From JBARDN01 sp050736695 (GTDB taxonomy: Bacteria; Desulfobacterota; Binatia; Binatales; Binataceae): a stretch of DNA of 64,000 bases. Both the position numbers and the translations under genes were made by a program. The DNA lies in assembly GCA_050736695.1 (NCBI GenBank), contig JBOHWH010000201.1, positions 28,637 to 92,636 on the forward strand. The letters are read 5' to 3'. Positions 8,637 through 17,507 of the stretch are shown one piece after another. A model generated the notes under the pieces. That model was not told where the DNA came from. It was given only the letters and a program-made list of their open reading frames with translations, and did no database searches. Each line of letters starts with the position of its first letter. The stretch's first letter is position 1.

Positions 8637-9953
8637 TTATTTCAGGCTCGCAAGACCGCGATGCGCGATATCGCGGCGCAGATACTTGCCCTCGAATTCT
8701 ATGAGGCCGGCGACCTGGTATGCCGCCGCGACCGCGGTCTTGAGAGTCGGCGCCATCGCGGTGACCGCCAGCACGCGGCCGCCGCCGGTTACGAGCTGGC
8801 CGTCTTTGAGCGCGGTGCCCGCGTGGAAAACCTTGACGCGGATTTTTTTCATCGCCCATTCGACCTTGAGTTCCGACGGCACTCCGCCTTCGACCTGGTC
8901 GACGCCGGTGATTGCAATTCCCTTGCGATACTCACCTGGATATCCGCCCGACGCGAGAATCACCGTGACTGCCGAGCGCGCGGAGAGCCTGACTTCGGCG
9001 TCGGCGATTCGGCCCTCGGCAGCGGCCAGCAGAGTCGCGGCGAGATCGCCGTCGAAGCGCATCATCAGCGATTCGGTTTCCGGATCGCCGAAACGCGCGT
9101 TGAATTCGATCACGCTGATCGCGTCCGCGCTGACCATCAGGCCGGCGAACAGCAGGCCGCTAAATGGCATCCCGCGCGAGGCCATCTCGTGCAGGACCGG
9201 CCGCACGACTTCGCGCATCACGCGGTCTTCCAGGCTTGCGTCGAACTGCGGCAGCGGCGAGTACGCGCCCATCCCGCCCGTGTTCGGGCCGCGGTCACCC
9301 TCGAAAATTGGTTTGTGATCCTGTAACAGGCCGAACGGCACCGCGTCTTCACCGTGGCACAGCGCGAAGAACGAGACTTCCTCGCCGGTGAGAAACTCCT
9401 CGATGACGATCCGCTTTCCCGCGGCGCCAAACTTCGACTCGGTCATCGCGGCGTCAATCGCGGTCAGCGCGCAATCGCGATCGGGGCAGATGGTGACGCC
9501 CTTGCCGAGCGCGAGTCCGTCGGCTTTGACGACGACCGGCCGGTCGAGCCCGCGAACGTATTCGCGCGCGGCGCCGGCGTCATCGAAGGAGCGATAGGCC
9601 GCGGTGCGCACGCCGGCCGCTTCCATCACCGATTTCGCGAACGACTTGCTGGTCTCGATCTGCGCGGCGGCGCGCGTCGGGCCGAAAATCTTGAGACCCG
9701 CGCGCTGGAACTCATCGACGATTCCGGCGCCTAGCGGCTCGTCGGGGCCGACGATTGTCAGATTGATTTTTTTCTCGCGAACGAAATCGATCAGCGCGCC
9801 AGTGTTGCCGGAAGCGATCGCGACCGGCTCGGCAAGCTGATTGATTCCGGGATTTCCCGGCGCGCAGAAAAGGCCCCACACCGACTGGCTCTGGTGGAGC
9901 CGCCAGCAGAGCGCGTGTTCACGCGCGCCGCTTCCGATGACGAGAACTTTCAT
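8637..9953 (-). CDS. purD: Phosphoribosylamine-glycine ligase
   Basis: 438 aa. This ATP-grasp enzyme joins phosphoribosylamine and glycine in purine synthesis. The N-terminal Rossmann segment is MKVLVIGSGAREHALCWRL. The ATP-grasp core includes PVVVKADGLALGKGV, IVIEEFLTGEEVSFFALC, DHKPIFEGDRGPNTGGMG and FNARFGDPETE. The ATG at 9953 is preferred over an in-frame GTG nine bases earlier because family proteins begin directly with MKVLVIG. It lies 12 bases after purH and is plainly co-transcribed with it. Confidence 0.97.
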   Translation of the reverse strand: MKVLVIGSGAREHALCWRLHQSQSVWGLFCAPGNPGINQLAEPVAIASGNTGALIDFVREKKINLTIVGPDEPLGAGIVDEFQRAGLKIFGPTRAAAQIETSKSFAKSVMEAAGVRTAAYRSFDDAGAAREYVRGLDRPVVVKADGLALGKGVTICPDRDCALTAIDAAMTESKFGAAGKRIVIEEFLTGEEVSFFALCHGEDAVPFGLLQDHKPIFEGDRGPNTGGMGAYSPLPQFDASLEDRVMREVVRPVLHEMASRGMPFSGLLFAGLMVSADAISVIEFNARFGDPETESLMMRFDGDLAATLLAAAEGRIADAEVRLSARSAVTVILASGGYPGEYRKGIAITGVDQVEGGVPSELKVEWAMKKIRVKVFHAGTALKDGQLVTGGGRVLAVTAMAPTLKTAVAAAYQVAGLIEFEGKYLRRDIAHRGLASLK

Positions 9954-9965
9954 CCCGCGCACCCC

Positions 9966-11534
9966 CTAATGGCGGAAATGACGCACACCCGTGAAAACCA
10001 TCGCGAGCCCGTACTTGTCGGCGGCCGCGATGACTTCCGCGTCACGCAGCGAGCCGCCCGGTTGCGCGATCGCCGTCGCGCCAGCCTCCGCCGTGAGCGT
10101 AGGCCCGTCGGGCATCGGAAAGAGAGCTTCCGAAACCAGGACCGAGCCTTCGAGCGAGACCTTGAGGCGCGCGGCCTTTTCGCGCGCGGCATATACCGGA
10201 TCGATGCGCGAGGTGGCGCCGCCACCGACCGCGAGCGTGCGATCTTCGGCGACAAAGGCGATCGCGTTGGACTTGATGTGCTTGCAGACCTTGATGCCGA
10301 ATTCGAGCGCGCGCAATTCGGCCTCGGCCGGCGCCCGCCGCGTGACGACTTTGCCTTTGCGCGGATCTTCGATCGACAGGTCGGGCGTTTGCACCAGCAA
10401 GCCGCCGACGACTTTCTTGAGATCGAACTCGCCGCGCGGAACCGCGTCCGCATGAAAGCGCATCAGGCGGCGATTCTTTTTCTTCTTCAGAAACGCGAGC
10501 ACCTCGGCGGGAAAGTCGGGCCCGATCAAAACCTCGGTGAAGAGTTCATCGACGGCGCGCGCAAATTCCATATCCCACGGACGGTTCGAGATGATTATCC
10601 CGCCGAATGGCGAATCCGGATCGGTCGCGAACGCCTTGTCCCACGCCGCTTTGAGCGACGATCCGATTCCGACGCCGCACGGGGTGTTGTGCTTGAGAAT
10701 CGCGACGACGGCCTGCCGCTCGGCCTGAAACTCCAGCATCAGGTTGGCCGCCGAGCTGATGTCGAAAACGTTGTTGAAGGACAGCTCCTTACCGTGCAGT
10801 TGCTCCGCGATTTTCTGGAAGTTGCCGTACAGCGCCCCCTCCTGATGAGGATTCTCGCCGTAGCGAAGCTTCTGCTCGCGTTCGAGGGTCAGGCTGAAAG
10901 TTTCGCCGAGAGCGGACGGCTCGCCATCGCCTGCGTTTGCGCCGAGCCAGTTGGTAATCGCGGAGTCGTAGGCGGCGACGCGCGCGAAAGCCTTGCGCGC
11001 CAGACGCCACCTTGTCGCGAGGCTGAGCGCGCCCGCGTTTTTATCCATCTCGCCGGCGACTGCGGCGTAGTCCGCCGGATCGACGACGATCGCCACGTCG
11101 GGATAATTCTTCGCCGCCGCGCGCACCAGGGTCGGGCCGCCGATATCGATATTCTCGATCGCCTCGTCGCGCGTGACGCCGGGCTTCGCGACCGCCTGCT
11201 CGAACGGATAGAAGTTGTTGACCACCAGATCGATCGGCTCGATGCCGTGATCCTTCATTTGCTTCTGGTGACTTGGCTCGGAGCGCCGGGCGAGAATTCC
11301 GCCGTGGATTTTCGGATGCAGCGTCTTTACGCGCCCGTCGAGCATCTCGGGAAATCCGGTGAAGTCTTCGACCGCCTTGACCCGCACGCCTGCCGCCTCG
11401 AGCGCGGCCTTGGTGCCGCCGGTCGAAATTATCTCGACGCCGTGACGCGCCAGAGTGTGCGCGAAATCGGCCAACCCGCCTTTGTCGGAAACGCCAAGCA
11501 GCGCGCGCCGTATAATGATCTTGTCGGTATTCAT
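9966..11534 (-). CDS. purH: Bifunctional AICAR formyltransferase/IMP cyclohydrolase
   Basis: 522 aa, full length. It carries out the last two steps of IMP synthesis. The N-terminal IMP cyclohydrolase domain (about 1-195) shows RALLGVSDKGGLADFA, ISTGGTKAALE and LHPKIHGGILARR. The C-terminal AICAR transformylase domain has RYGENPHQEGALYG, AILKHNTPCGVG, DPDSPFGGII and a final VFTGVRHFRH. It is followed closely by purD and preceded by alr with a 42-bp gap, giving a purine-centred operon. Confidence 0.98.
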   Translation of the reverse strand: MNTDKIIIRRALLGVSDKGGLADFAHTLARHGVEIISTGGTKAALEAAGVRVKAVEDFTGFPEMLDGRVKTLHPKIHGGILARRSEPSHQKQMKDHGIEPIDLVVNNFYPFEQAVAKPGVTRDEAIENIDIGGPTLVRAAAKNYPDVAIVVDPADYAAVAGEMDKNAGALSLATRWRLARKAFARVAAYDSAITNWLGANAGDGEPSALGETFSLTLEREQKLRYGENPHQEGALYGNFQKIAEQLHGKELSFNNVFDISSAANLMLEFQAERQAVVAILKHNTPCGVGIGSSLKAAWDKAFATDPDSPFGGIIISNRPWDMEFARAVDELFTEVLIGPDFPAEVLAFLKKKKNRRLMRFHADAVPRGEFDLKKVVGGLLVQTPDLSIEDPRKGKVVTRRAPAEAELRALEFGIKVCKHIKSNAIAFVAEDRTLAVGGGATSRIDPVYAAREKAARLKVSLEGSVLVSEALFPMPDGPTLTAEAGATAIAQPGGSLRDAEVIAAADKYGLAMVFTGVRHFRH

Positions 11535-11576
11535 TTCGTCTCAGCCCTTTCGACTTTGCCGGATCGAAAAACTCTC

Positions 11577-12716
11577 CTAGCCGCGGCAGATTCGCGGCAC
11601 GCGTCTGCCGACGGTGCAGAGCATTTCATATGAAATCGTCTGCGCCAGCCGCGCGACATCGTTGACGCTGATTGACGCGCCGCCGTGTTCGGCTTCGCGG
11701 CTCTGGCCCCACAATATCACCTCGTCACCGACCGCGGCTCCGGGCACTTCGGTCAGATCAATTGTGGTCAAATCCATCGAGACCGCGCCGACGACAGGCG
11801 CGCGCGCGCCGCGCACCAGGACCTCGCCGCCATGCTGAAGCCCGCGCCGGTAGCCGTCGGCATAGCCCACCGGCAGCACGCCGATTATGCTCTCGCGCGG
11901 CGCGATAAATGTGTGTCCATAGCCGACGCCGCTTCCGGCGGGCACGCGCTTGGTCTGCATCAGGCGGGTCTTGAAGGTCATGACGGGGCGCAGCTCGACG
12001 CGCTCGCGCACGGCGGCTACGGGGGGCAGGCCGTAGATCGCGAGTCCCGGGCGGACCAGGTTGAAGTGCGAATCGTCGCGCAATACCAGCGCAGCGGAAT
12101 TTGCGACGTGAGCGATCGGTGCGAAGCCCGCGGCGCGCAGCGTCTCGAGCGCCGCACGAAACACGCTCAGTTGGCGGTCGGTAATAGGACTCGCAGGATC
12201 GCCGGCGTTCGCGAGCAGGGTGCAAAGACCTTCGAGATGGAGCGACGGCGCCGCGCGCATCGCATCGATAAACGCGGGCAGGTTCGCGGGCAACACGCCG
12301 AGCCGGCTCGCGCCGGTGTCGATTTTCAAATGGATCGGAAACCGGCCGCGCGTGCCCGCTGATTTGGCAGCCGCCTCGAGCGGTGCGATCAGGGCGGAAT
12401 CGAAGACGAAGGGTGTCAGCGAAAGCTCGACAATCTCGCGCGCCTGCTCGGCGAAAAAGCCGGCCTGCAGAAAAATTCGCGCGGCGATATCCGCGCGGCG
12501 CAGCTCGCGCGCCTCGTCGATCGTCGCGACTCCGAAATTGCGGCATCCTTCGGCGCCGAGCGTGCGCGCGACCGTCACCGCGCCATGCCCGTAGCCGTCC
12601 GCTTTGACCACCACCATCAATTCGCCATGCGTCGCGACCGCGCGCAGCGCATGATAGTTTGCGCGCAGGGCGGCGAGATCGATCTCCGCGACAGTGGGGC
12701 GGTGTTCCTCGGTCAT
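11577..12716 (-). CDS. alr: Alanine racemase
   Basis: 379 aa. This PLP enzyme supplies D-alanine for peptidoglycan. The PLP-binding Lys38 lies in VVVKADGYGHG. HLKIDTGASRLGV and the catalytic-tyrosine segment GSGVGYGHTF are typical, and the C-terminal domain has VGAVSMDLTTIDLT. The ATG at 12716 is the first gene of the minus-strand run alr-purH-purD-tsaC-DUF1015-phosphatase. Its upstream region is shared back to back with the thi operon. Confidence 0.96.
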   Translation of the reverse strand: MTEEHRPTVAEIDLAALRANYHALRAVATHGELMVVVKADGYGHGAVTVARTLGAEGCRNFGVATIDEARELRRADIAARIFLQAGFFAEQAREIVELSLTPFVFDSALIAPLEAAAKSAGTRGRFPIHLKIDTGASRLGVLPANLPAFIDAMRAAPSLHLEGLCTLLANAGDPASPITDRQLSVFRAALETLRAAGFAPIAHVANSAALVLRDDSHFNLVRPGLAIYGLPPVAAVRERVELRPVMTFKTRLMQTKRVPAGSGVGYGHTFIAPRESIIGVLPVGYADGYRRGLQHGGEVLVRGARAPVVGAVSMDLTTIDLTEVPGAAVGDEVILWGQSREAEHGGASISVNDVARLAQTISYEMLCTVGRRVPRICRG

Positions 12717-12986
12717 CGCAATTGACTCGCCAATTTCATTTCAATGAAAAACGCCGGGCCGCAAAAATGGCCCGGACGCATCCTGCTTGATTCCATGCCC
12801 CCGGCGCTCGGCCCGCGGCCGGCTGATCGAGAGATTTTACGTCCGCTATGAAAGCGCAATCAGATAACCACGGCGCCGAACTGACAGTCAATGAAACTTG
12901 CGCCGGATACAAGCGCGCGCGAAACGCCGGTCGCGCCGCGCCGGGCCGATGGTTTTTATACGCGATGCGCGATGCTATAAGTAACT
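12717..12986. other. Divergent intergenic region between alr and the thi operon
   Basis: About 270 bp with no credible gene. It contains a GC-rich inverted repeat, CCGGGCC at 12754-12760 and GGCCCGG at 12769-12775 around an A-rich loop, which may be a hairpin or a bidirectional control element. A TATAAG box at 12976-12981 could be the -10 element of the thi transcript, just ahead of the TPP riboswitch; the matching -35 is poor. Confidence 0.4.
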
Positions 12987-13080
12987 GAGGCTGGGGGCGC
13001 GCGTGGTACGCGCTGAGAGCTCTCGCAGGAGAGAACCCCTTGAACCTGATCCGGGTCATGCCGGCGTAGGGAAGCCGCAA
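12987..13080 (+). promoter_or_regulatory. TPP (THI-box) riboswitch
   Basis: The conserved thiamine pyrophosphate aptamer cores are present in order: CTGAGAG at 13013-13019, ACCCCTTGAACCTGATC ending near 13051, and GTCATGCCGGCGTAGGGAAG near 13055-13074. GGCT at 12989-12992 can pair with AGCC at 13073-13076 to form P1. Position directly ahead of thiS-thiG-thiE shows that TPP represses this operon. The classes and motif order are established for Rfam THI elements; the fold was not computed. Confidence 0.95.
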
Positions 13081-13104
13081 AGACCGAACGTTCGCAGTTC
13101 GGCC

Positions 13105-13144
13105 GAAAGCCGCTTCCCCGGATGCCCGGGGGCGGCTTTCTTCG
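13105..13144 (+). terminator. Probable riboswitch expression-platform hairpin
   Basis: GAAAGCCGC at 13105-13113 is perfectly complementary to GCGGCTTTC at 13132-13140, followed by TTCTTC. The stem ends four bases before the thiS ATG and buries the G-rich stretch just upstream of it. It could act as a terminator or as a ribosome-site sequestrator. A competing smaller hairpin, CCGAAC at 13084-13089 with GTTCGG at 13097-13102, lies between aptamer and platform. Confidence 0.7.
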
Positions 13145-13360
13145 ATGCCTGACGGATCAATTACAATTACGCTCAATGGCGAGCCGAGCAGTATCGAGGG
13201 CGACGCGCATCTGCCGGCGCTCATCGCGCGGCTCAAGATGCGCCCGCGGCGAATCGCGGTCGAGATCAATCGGCAGGTCGTGCCGAAGTCGGACTACGCG
13301 GCGACGATTCTGCGCGCGGGCGATGAGGTGGAAATAATCAACTTCGTCGGAGGCGGATGA
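13145..13360 (+). CDS. thiS: Sulfur carrier protein ThiS
   Basis: 71 aa ubiquitin-like protein ending in the required FVGGG, with the C-terminal Gly-Gly that is adenylated and thiocarboxylated to donate sulfur for the thiazole ring of thiamine. It starts ITITLNGEP, the beta-grasp first strand, and has the typical VPKSDY segment. It is the first gene of the TPP-controlled operon and starts four bases after the expression-platform hairpin. ThiF, ThiH/ThiO and ThiC are not in the window. Confidence 0.95.
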   Translation: MPDGSITITLNGEPSSIEGDAHLPALIARLKMRPRRIAVEINRQVVPKSDYAATILRAGDEVEIINFVGGG

Positions 13361-13399
13361 ACCGGTGCGAGCCTGCTCATCCGAACTCCGGCGTGCGAG

Positions 13400-14182
13400 G
13401 TGAACAACGTGGATACTCCCTTTGAACTCGGCGGCCGGAAATTCAGTTCGCGCCTGATCCTCGGAACCGGGAAGTACAAAGATTTCGACCAGACGCGCCG
13501 CGCGGTCGAGGAAAGCGGCGCCGAGATCGTCACGGTCTCGGTGCGCCGCGTCAATATCAGCGATCGCAAGTCGGAAAACCTGCTCGACTACCTCGATCCC
13601 AAGCGCTACCAGATCCTGCCCAACACCGCTGGATGCTACACCGCCGAGGAGGCGGTGCGCACGTGCAGGCTCGCGCGCGAGGTCGGAGTCGGCGACATGG
13701 TGAAGCTCGAGGTTATTGGCGATAAGCGGACGCTGTTCCCCGACGTGCCCGCCACAATCGAGGCGGCGAAAATTCTGGTTAAGGAAGGCTTCAGGGTCCT
13801 GCCCTACATCACCGACGATCCCGTCACCTGCCTGCGCCTGCAGGAAGTCGGATGCGCGGCGGTGATGCCGCTTGCGGCCCCGATCGGATCGGGCCTCGGC
13901 ATCCGCAATCCCTACAACCTTGCGATCATTATCGAGCAGGCCAGAGTTCCGGTGATCGTCGATGCGGGCGTGGGCACGGCTTCCGATGCGGCGTATGCGA
14001 TGGAGCTTGGCTGCGACGCGATTCTGATGAACACCGCGATCGCGGGCGCGAAGAATCCGCTCGCGATGGCGCGCGCGATGAAGCTCGCGGTCGAGGCGGG
14101 GCGTATCGCCTACTCGGCCGGGCGAATCGAGCGCAGGCTCTACGCGACCGCGTCGAGTCCGATCACCGGGATGATTCAGTGA
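13400..14182 (+). CDS. thiG: Thiazole synthase
   Basis: 260 aa TIM-barrel enzyme that builds the thiazole phosphate from deoxyxylulose phosphate, ThiS-thiocarboxylate and dehydroglycine. The opening GGRKFSSRLILGTGKYKDF, the Schiff-base Lys102 in MVKLEVIGD and the phosphate-binding VIVDAGVGTASDAAYAMELG and DAILMNTAIAGA are diagnostic. The start appears to be GTG at 13400 in a GCGAGGTG context, 39 bp after thiS. It is followed four bases later by thiE. Confidence 0.96.
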   Translation: MNNVDTPFELGGRKFSSRLILGTGKYKDFDQTRRAVEESGAEIVTVSVRRVNISDRKSENLLDYLDPKRYQILPNTAGCYTAEEAVRTCRLAREVGVGDMVKLEVIGDKRTLFPDVPATIEAAKILVKEGFRVLPYITDDPVTCLRLQEVGCAAVMPLAAPIGSGLGIRNPYNLAIIIEQARVPVIVDAGVGTASDAAYAMELGCDAILMNTAIAGAKNPLAMARAMKLAVEAGRIAYSAGRIERRLYATASSPITGMIQ

Positions 14183-14186
14183 ACCC

Positions 14187-14852
14187 GTGCGCCGCGCCGG
14201 GTTTCGTTTCTATCTGATAACCGACCGCACCGCGATGCGCGGCGGCACGCTCGCGCTTGCGTGCGCGGACGCGCTGTCGGCGGCGCCGCCGGGAACGGTC
14301 GCGTTGCAGGTGCGTGAGAAGGACTTGCCCGCGCGCGATCTCTACCGGCTCGCGCTCGAGCTGCGCGAGGTCTGTACGAGATACGGCGCACCGATGATCG
14401 TGAACGACCGCGTGGACATCGCGCTCGCCGCGCGTGCCGACGGAGTGCATCTGCCATTCGACTCGATCGGAGTTGCGATGACGCGCCGGCTCATCGGCTC
14501 CGGCCTGCTGATTGGCTCCTCGACTCATTCGCCGCCCGACATCGCGTCTGCCGCGCGCGGGGGCGCGGACTTCGTGGTCTTCGGCCCGATCTTCGATCCG
14601 ATCTCGAAGACCGCGCAGAGGCCGGCGTGGGGACTCGGCGGTTTGGCTGCCGCATGCCGCGCCGCCGCGATACCCGTCTATGCGCTGGGGGGGATCACGC
14701 CTGAGCGGGCGCGCGATCTGATGAGCAATGCCGATCCGAAGGCGCGTCCTGCCGGAGCCGCCGGAATCGGATCGATTCTCGCTGCCGCGTCTCCGGCCGA
14801 AGCGATGCGCGCGATGCTCGCGGCGCTCAATTCTTCTTCCACGGCTTCGTAA
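14187..14852 (+). CDS. thiE: Thiamine phosphate synthase
   Basis: 221 aa. It couples HMP-pyrophosphate with the thiazole phosphate to form thiamine phosphate. Motifs are FYLITDRTAMRGG, LQVREKDLPARDL, APMIVNDRVDIALAARADGVHL, IGSSTHSPPDIASA, DFVVFGPIFDPISK and VYALGGITPE. The GTG start at 14187 lies four bases after thiG. The last 26 bases overlap the 3' end of the convergent peroxiredoxin-like gene, which is unusual but leaves both reading frames intact. Confidence 0.94.
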   Translation: MRRAGFRFYLITDRTAMRGGTLALACADALSAAPPGTVALQVREKDLPARDLYRLALELREVCTRYGAPMIVNDRVDIALAARADGVHLPFDSIGVAMTRRLIGSGLLIGSSTHSPPDIASAARGGADFVVFGPIFDPISKTAQRPAWGLGGLAAACRAAAIPVYALGGITPERARDLMSNADPKARPAGAAGIGSILAAASPAEAMRAMLAALNSSSTAS

Positions 14853-15783
14853 CCGAGCGGATCGCGGTCATCAGATCGTTCGTGCGCGGCAGAATCCGGT
14901 AATACGGCGAGGTGTAGATCCAGCGGACGGTGCCGCCGCTGTCGATCACGAAGAATGCGGGAATCGCGTTGTCGGGCTGACCGTCGCGATGACGCTGCAC
15001 GAGGCCGATCGGCGCGAGGATCGTTTCGTGCTCGTCGCTGAGCAGCGGGATGCCGGTCCGCAGATAGCCGGCGAGCATTTTCGATCGAGCCACAGGATCG
15101 GCGCTAATCGCGATCACATTTGCGCGCGCGCGGCCGAGCTCCGGCGCAAGCGCGGTCAATTCCGCCAGCTCGTGGCGCGCGAACGGACAGAAGTCCCCGC
15201 GGTACACGAACACCAGCGTCGCGCGATCGCCGGGCGGCGTGGGGGCCCGAACGATCGCGCCGGTTTGATCGGCGAGCGCGAACGCCGGAAAGTTGTCGCC
15301 GACCGCGAGCGCGAGATGGTAGGGCGGGTTGAGCGTTCCGCGCATGATGTAACTGACGAATCTTCCGCCGCCGACTCCGATCACGGCGCAGGCGAAGAAC
15401 GCGAGCAAGCCGAAGCCGAGCTTCGCGTGGGGCGACCAGATTCCGAGCGAGACAAGGACCGCCGCCAGCGCCAGCAGCATCGCAAGCGCGAGCGCGCCAA
15501 ACGCGGGCCACGGAATCCGTTCGTGAATCCCCATCGCGGGCGACGACCAGAAGTTAAGCAGCACGAATTCGTACAGTCCGAAACCGGCGGCCGTCAGCAA
15601 GATTGCCGCGATTGCGCGTAGCGGCTGAAACGGCGGCGTGATCCAGACGTATTCGTCTTTCGGAACGGGTTCGGGCATTGGCCCGGGCGACGCCGCATGC
15701 GAATCAGGATCGGCGGTGGATGCCGATTGGATCGTATCGCGGGGAGGTTTCGATTCGCCGCCGGAGGCCGCGCCGCCGTTCAT
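14827..15783 (-). CDS. Membrane-anchored peroxiredoxin/AhpC-TSA-like protein
   Basis: 318 aa. A Pro/Ser-rich cytosolic N-terminus (about 1-48) is followed by three or four hydrophobic segments between about 52 and 145, then a thioredoxin-fold redoxin domain (about 155-318). The redox site reads FVYRGDFCPFARHEL, so the peroxidatic-type cysteine is present while the second cysteine of a CxxC pair is replaced by Ala. It resembles AhpC/TSA proteins that reduce peroxides. It is adjacent to the isochorismatase-like gene with a one-base stop/start overlap. The partner reductant is unknown. Confidence 0.8.
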   Translation of the reverse strand: MNGGAASGGESKPPRDTIQSASTADPDSHAASPGPMPEPVPKDEYVWITPPFQPLRAIAAILLTAAGFGLYEFVLLNFWSSPAMGIHERIPWPAFGALALAMLLALAAVLVSLGIWSPHAKLGFGLLAFFACAVIGVGGGRFVSYIMRGTLNPPYHLALAVGDNFPAFALADQTGAIVRAPTPPGDRATLVFVYRGDFCPFARHELAELTALAPELGRARANVIAISADPVARSKMLAGYLRTGIPLLSDEHETILAPIGLVQRHRDGQPDNAIPAFFVIDSGGTVRWIYTSPYYRILPRTNDLMTAIRSVTKPWKKN

Positions 15784-16418
15784 CAGTTGAGGACCTTTTC
15801 CTTAAGTTGCGCGACGGTCAGGAGATCGATCCCGCTGTCTTTCCATTGCGCGCGGATGCGATCGGCATCGCTTCCAAGATCCGCGATCGCGTCGGTCACG
15901 ATATGCAATTTGGGCCCCAGGCCCTGGATTCCGCCGACCGCGTGCGCGATGCAGATCTCGGTGAAGACGCCGTAGATCACGATGTCGGTGTACGGCTTCA
16001 ACAGCATTCGCAGAATCGTGCTCGCGTGCGCGTTGCCGATAAATACATCGAACTCCTGCTTCTCGAAAATGACTTCGCCCTGGTGCGCCAGCGCGGCGTG
16101 AATTTCATCGCCCGAGAGCGGATGATTCGGGATGTAGAGCGGATCGAGCGGCGCGGTTTCATCGATTTTGCGCTGGCCCTCGGTGCCGTCCATGCAATGG
16201 TCGCCGTACTCTCCGCCGTTGCGCTTGAGCTCGCGGTCGCCGGGAAAGTGGCGATCGACCGAGCATACGACGCGAATCTCCTGAGAGCGCGCGAGCTGGG
16301 TCAATTCGGCGAGCGCGGGAATTATTTTTTCGGTGCCGGGAACGTAGAGCTTGCCGCCCGGCAAAACAAAATCGCGCTGCGTATCTACATCGTAAAAAAT
16401 GGTCGTTTGAGCTTTCAT
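15783..16418 (-). CDS. Cysteine hydrolase, isochorismatase/nicotinamidase family
   Basis: 211 aa. The catalytic triad of the family can be assigned: Asp12 in FYDVDTQRDFVLPGG, the Lys of VIFEKQEFDVF and the Cys of IYGVFTEICIAHAVGG. The overall pattern, including SVDRHFPGDREL in place of the metal-site DWH segment, suggests a nicotinamidase-like amidase, but isochorismatase or other amidase activity is possible. A start at 16418 and stop TGATG overlap with the redoxin gene place both in one unit. Confidence 0.85.
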   Translation of the reverse strand: MKAQTTIFYDVDTQRDFVLPGGKLYVPGTEKIIPALAELTQLARSQEIRVVCSVDRHFPGDRELKRNGGEYGDHCMDGTEGQRKIDETAPLDPLYIPNHPLSGDEIHAALAHQGEVIFEKQEFDVFIGNAHASTILRMLLKPYTDIVIYGVFTEICIAHAVGGIQGLGPKLHIVTDAIADLGSDADRIRAQWKDSGIDLLTVAQLKEKVLN

Positions 16419-16504
16419 TGTGGGTTCGCCGCACGCGCGCGATGCCGCGAGCGGACATATTCAGTGTATCGCACCGCGGGTGCGCGGGTCGAAGAGCTTG
16501 CCGC

Positions 16505-17434
16505 TCAAAAATGTTCGGGTTCGTGCCGGCGGCGGCTGTCGCGCTCGAGCTGCACCGTCATGTGATGGATGTTGAAATGGTCGCGCAGCATTTCCGACAT
16601 CTTATGCAGCACCAGATCCTGATCGATATCGGCGCGCACCACGCAGTGCGCGGCCAGCGCGAACTGATGCGAAGTCAGGCACCATACGTGCAAATCGTGG
16701 ACTTCCTCGGCGCCCTCGACCGCCAGCAGATCTTCGCGCAGGCGCTGGAGATCGATATGCCCCGGCACCGACTCCATCAGGATGTCCACGCCCTCGCGCA
16801 CCAGGTCCCATGAGCTGTAGAGGACCAGCGCGCCGATCAGGATGCTGACGGCAGGGTCGGCCTGCGATGCGCCGGTGAAGTAAACCAGCGCACCCGCGAT
16901 CAGCACGCCGAACGAGCCGATCAGATCCGAGATAACGTGAACGAAAACCGCACGCACCGCCATCCCGCGGCCGCGCTCGCTTTTGGTGGATGCGCCCGCG
17001 GTGATCCAGGCGGCGAGCGAGTTCACGCTTATCCCGATCACTGCGACCACCATCACGCCCAATCCATGCACCGGTTCCGGGGTGCGCAGGCGGCTCACCG
17101 CCTCGATCCAGATGAACGCGACCAGCAGCCACAGAAACAATCCATTGATCAGCGCACCCAGAATTTCCGCGCGCAGATAGCCGAAGGTCTTGCCCTTGGT
17201 CGCGGGACGCGCCGAGATCCACAGGGTCAGAAGGCTCAGGCAAATCGCCCCGATATCCGTCAGCATGTGGATCGCGTCGGAGAACAGCGCAAGGCTGTTG
17301 GTAAGCCATCCCGCGACAACCTCGACCACGAAATAGCCGGTTGCGAGCGCCAACACCAGTAACAGGCGGCGGCGATCGGCCGGCAAGCGCTCGCGATGAC
17401 TCGCGAGACCGGCGGTATGTTTGGATGCTTTCAC
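16505..17434 (-). CDS. Cation diffusion facilitator (CzcD/ZitB-type) metal exporter
   Basis: 309 aa. Six transmembrane helices are followed by a cytoplasmic metal-binding domain. Metal-site signatures are DAIHMLTDIGA in TM2 and VHVISDLIGS in TM5, the HxxxD pairs used for Zn, Co or Cd. The C-terminal domain has VPGHIDLQRLREDLLAVEGAEEVHDLHVW. It exports divalent metals by proton antiport. The probable start is GTG at 17434. No metal-responsive regulator is next to it. Confidence 0.93.
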   Translation of the reverse strand: MKASKHTAGLASHRERLPADRRRLLLVLALATGYFVVEVVAGWLTNSLALFSDAIHMLTDIGAICLSLLTLWISARPATKGKTFGYLRAEILGALINGLFLWLLVAFIWIEAVSRLRTPEPVHGLGVMVVAVIGISVNSLAAWITAGASTKSERGRGMAVRAVFVHVISDLIGSFGVLIAGALVYFTGASQADPAVSILIGALVLYSSWDLVREGVDILMESVPGHIDLQRLREDLLAVEGAEEVHDLHVWCLTSHQFALAAHCVVRADIDQDLVLHKMSEMLRDHFNIHHMTVQLERDSRRRHEPEHF

Positions 17435-17507
17435 GATTGATGCGGCGGCGGCTTCGCCGTTGCGCTGATCGGGCGCCTATCCGCGATTGTACGATCGGGA
17501 ACGCGTC

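Noticed and set aside
9894..11633. 579-codon plus-strand ORF antisense to purH
   Set aside because: Antisense shadow; purH is complete and conserved.
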